Source: Tritonibacter aquimaris
GTDB lineage: Bacteria > Pseudomonadota > Alphaproteobacteria > Rhodobacterales > Rhodobacteraceae
Length of the DNA: 64,000 nt
NCBI RefSeq assembly: GCF_009617595.1
Contig: NZ_WIXK01000005.1
Location: 336,562 to 400,561 of the forward strand
Direction: 5' to 3'
A program made the position numbers and the translations under genes. This document shows positions 63,999 to 64,000 of this stretch, piece by piece (position 1 is the first letter of the stretch; each line of letters begins with the position of its first letter). Under the pieces are notes generated by a model. It searched no databases and was not told where the DNA came from. It saw nothing but the letters and a program-made list of their open reading frames with translations.

Positions 63999-64000
63999 TT

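Overview
The window looks like core chromosome of a marine alphaproteobacterium of the Rhodobacterales (Roseobacter group). The support is a SAM-II riboswitch in front of metZ, a DUF2842 gene translationally joined to purA, FolE2-type GTP cyclohydrolase, a fragmented hisB-hisH/hisA/hisF-hisE cluster, EI-Ntr (ptsP), several EamA transporters and moderately high GC with compact genes. Most of it is housekeeping; accessory or decaying DNA is limited to a few short stretches.

Layout. 1-9 kb: a truncated ABC exporter, two PLP aminotransferases, class I fructose-bisphosphate aldolase, then an orphan membrane protein and a low-GC DUF4238 gene set between terminators. 9-18 kb: pyrG and secG, an EamA transporter, a tandem pair of NTF2-like proteins (one cytosolic, one exported), purA-DUF2842, a 705-residue acidic low-complexity protein and thiamine pyrophosphokinase. 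18-30 kb: an EamA transporter, a coupled GST-serine deaminase pair with a palindromic operator candidate, rpiA, gor, hflK-hflC and a Do-type protease: carbon, thiol and envelope quality-control functions. 30-41 kb: a Crp-type regulator, a peptidoglycan-binding lipoprotein, ferredoxin with an FG-GAP protein, a PAS-LuxR regulator, purD and xseA divergent, ftsY-EamA-yciB, a Nu-class GST and a VPLPA-CTERM protein. 41-52 kb: about 0.8 kb with no recognisable gene, an alpha/beta hydrolase, SAM-II riboswitch/terminator-metZ, folE2, a phasin/histone-H1-like protein, trkH, lysC and ptsP. 52-64 kb: a periplasmic glutathione peroxidase whose Shine-Dalgarno lies inside a perfect 12-bp hairpin, a DCC-family protein, an SDR, the deletion remnant of a photolyase-related gene, tRNA-Tyr, rlmB, a YHS protein, the histidine genes interrupted by opposite-strand genes, an omega-transaminase and tRNA-Gly.

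The genes form several functional groups: purine, pyrimidine and histidine synthesis (purA, purD, pyrG, his); sulfur, thiol and redox chemistry (metZ, gor, two GSTs, glutathione peroxidase, peroxiredoxin, DCC protein, ferredoxin); and membrane-protein traffic and quality control (secG, ftsY, hflKC, Do protease). No complete mobile element, CRISPR array, rRNA or prophage is visible. The least explained items are the hairpin-masked start of the peroxidase gene, the NTF2-like pair, the photolyase relic, the gene-poor 40.9-41.65 kb stretch and the DUF4238 insertion.
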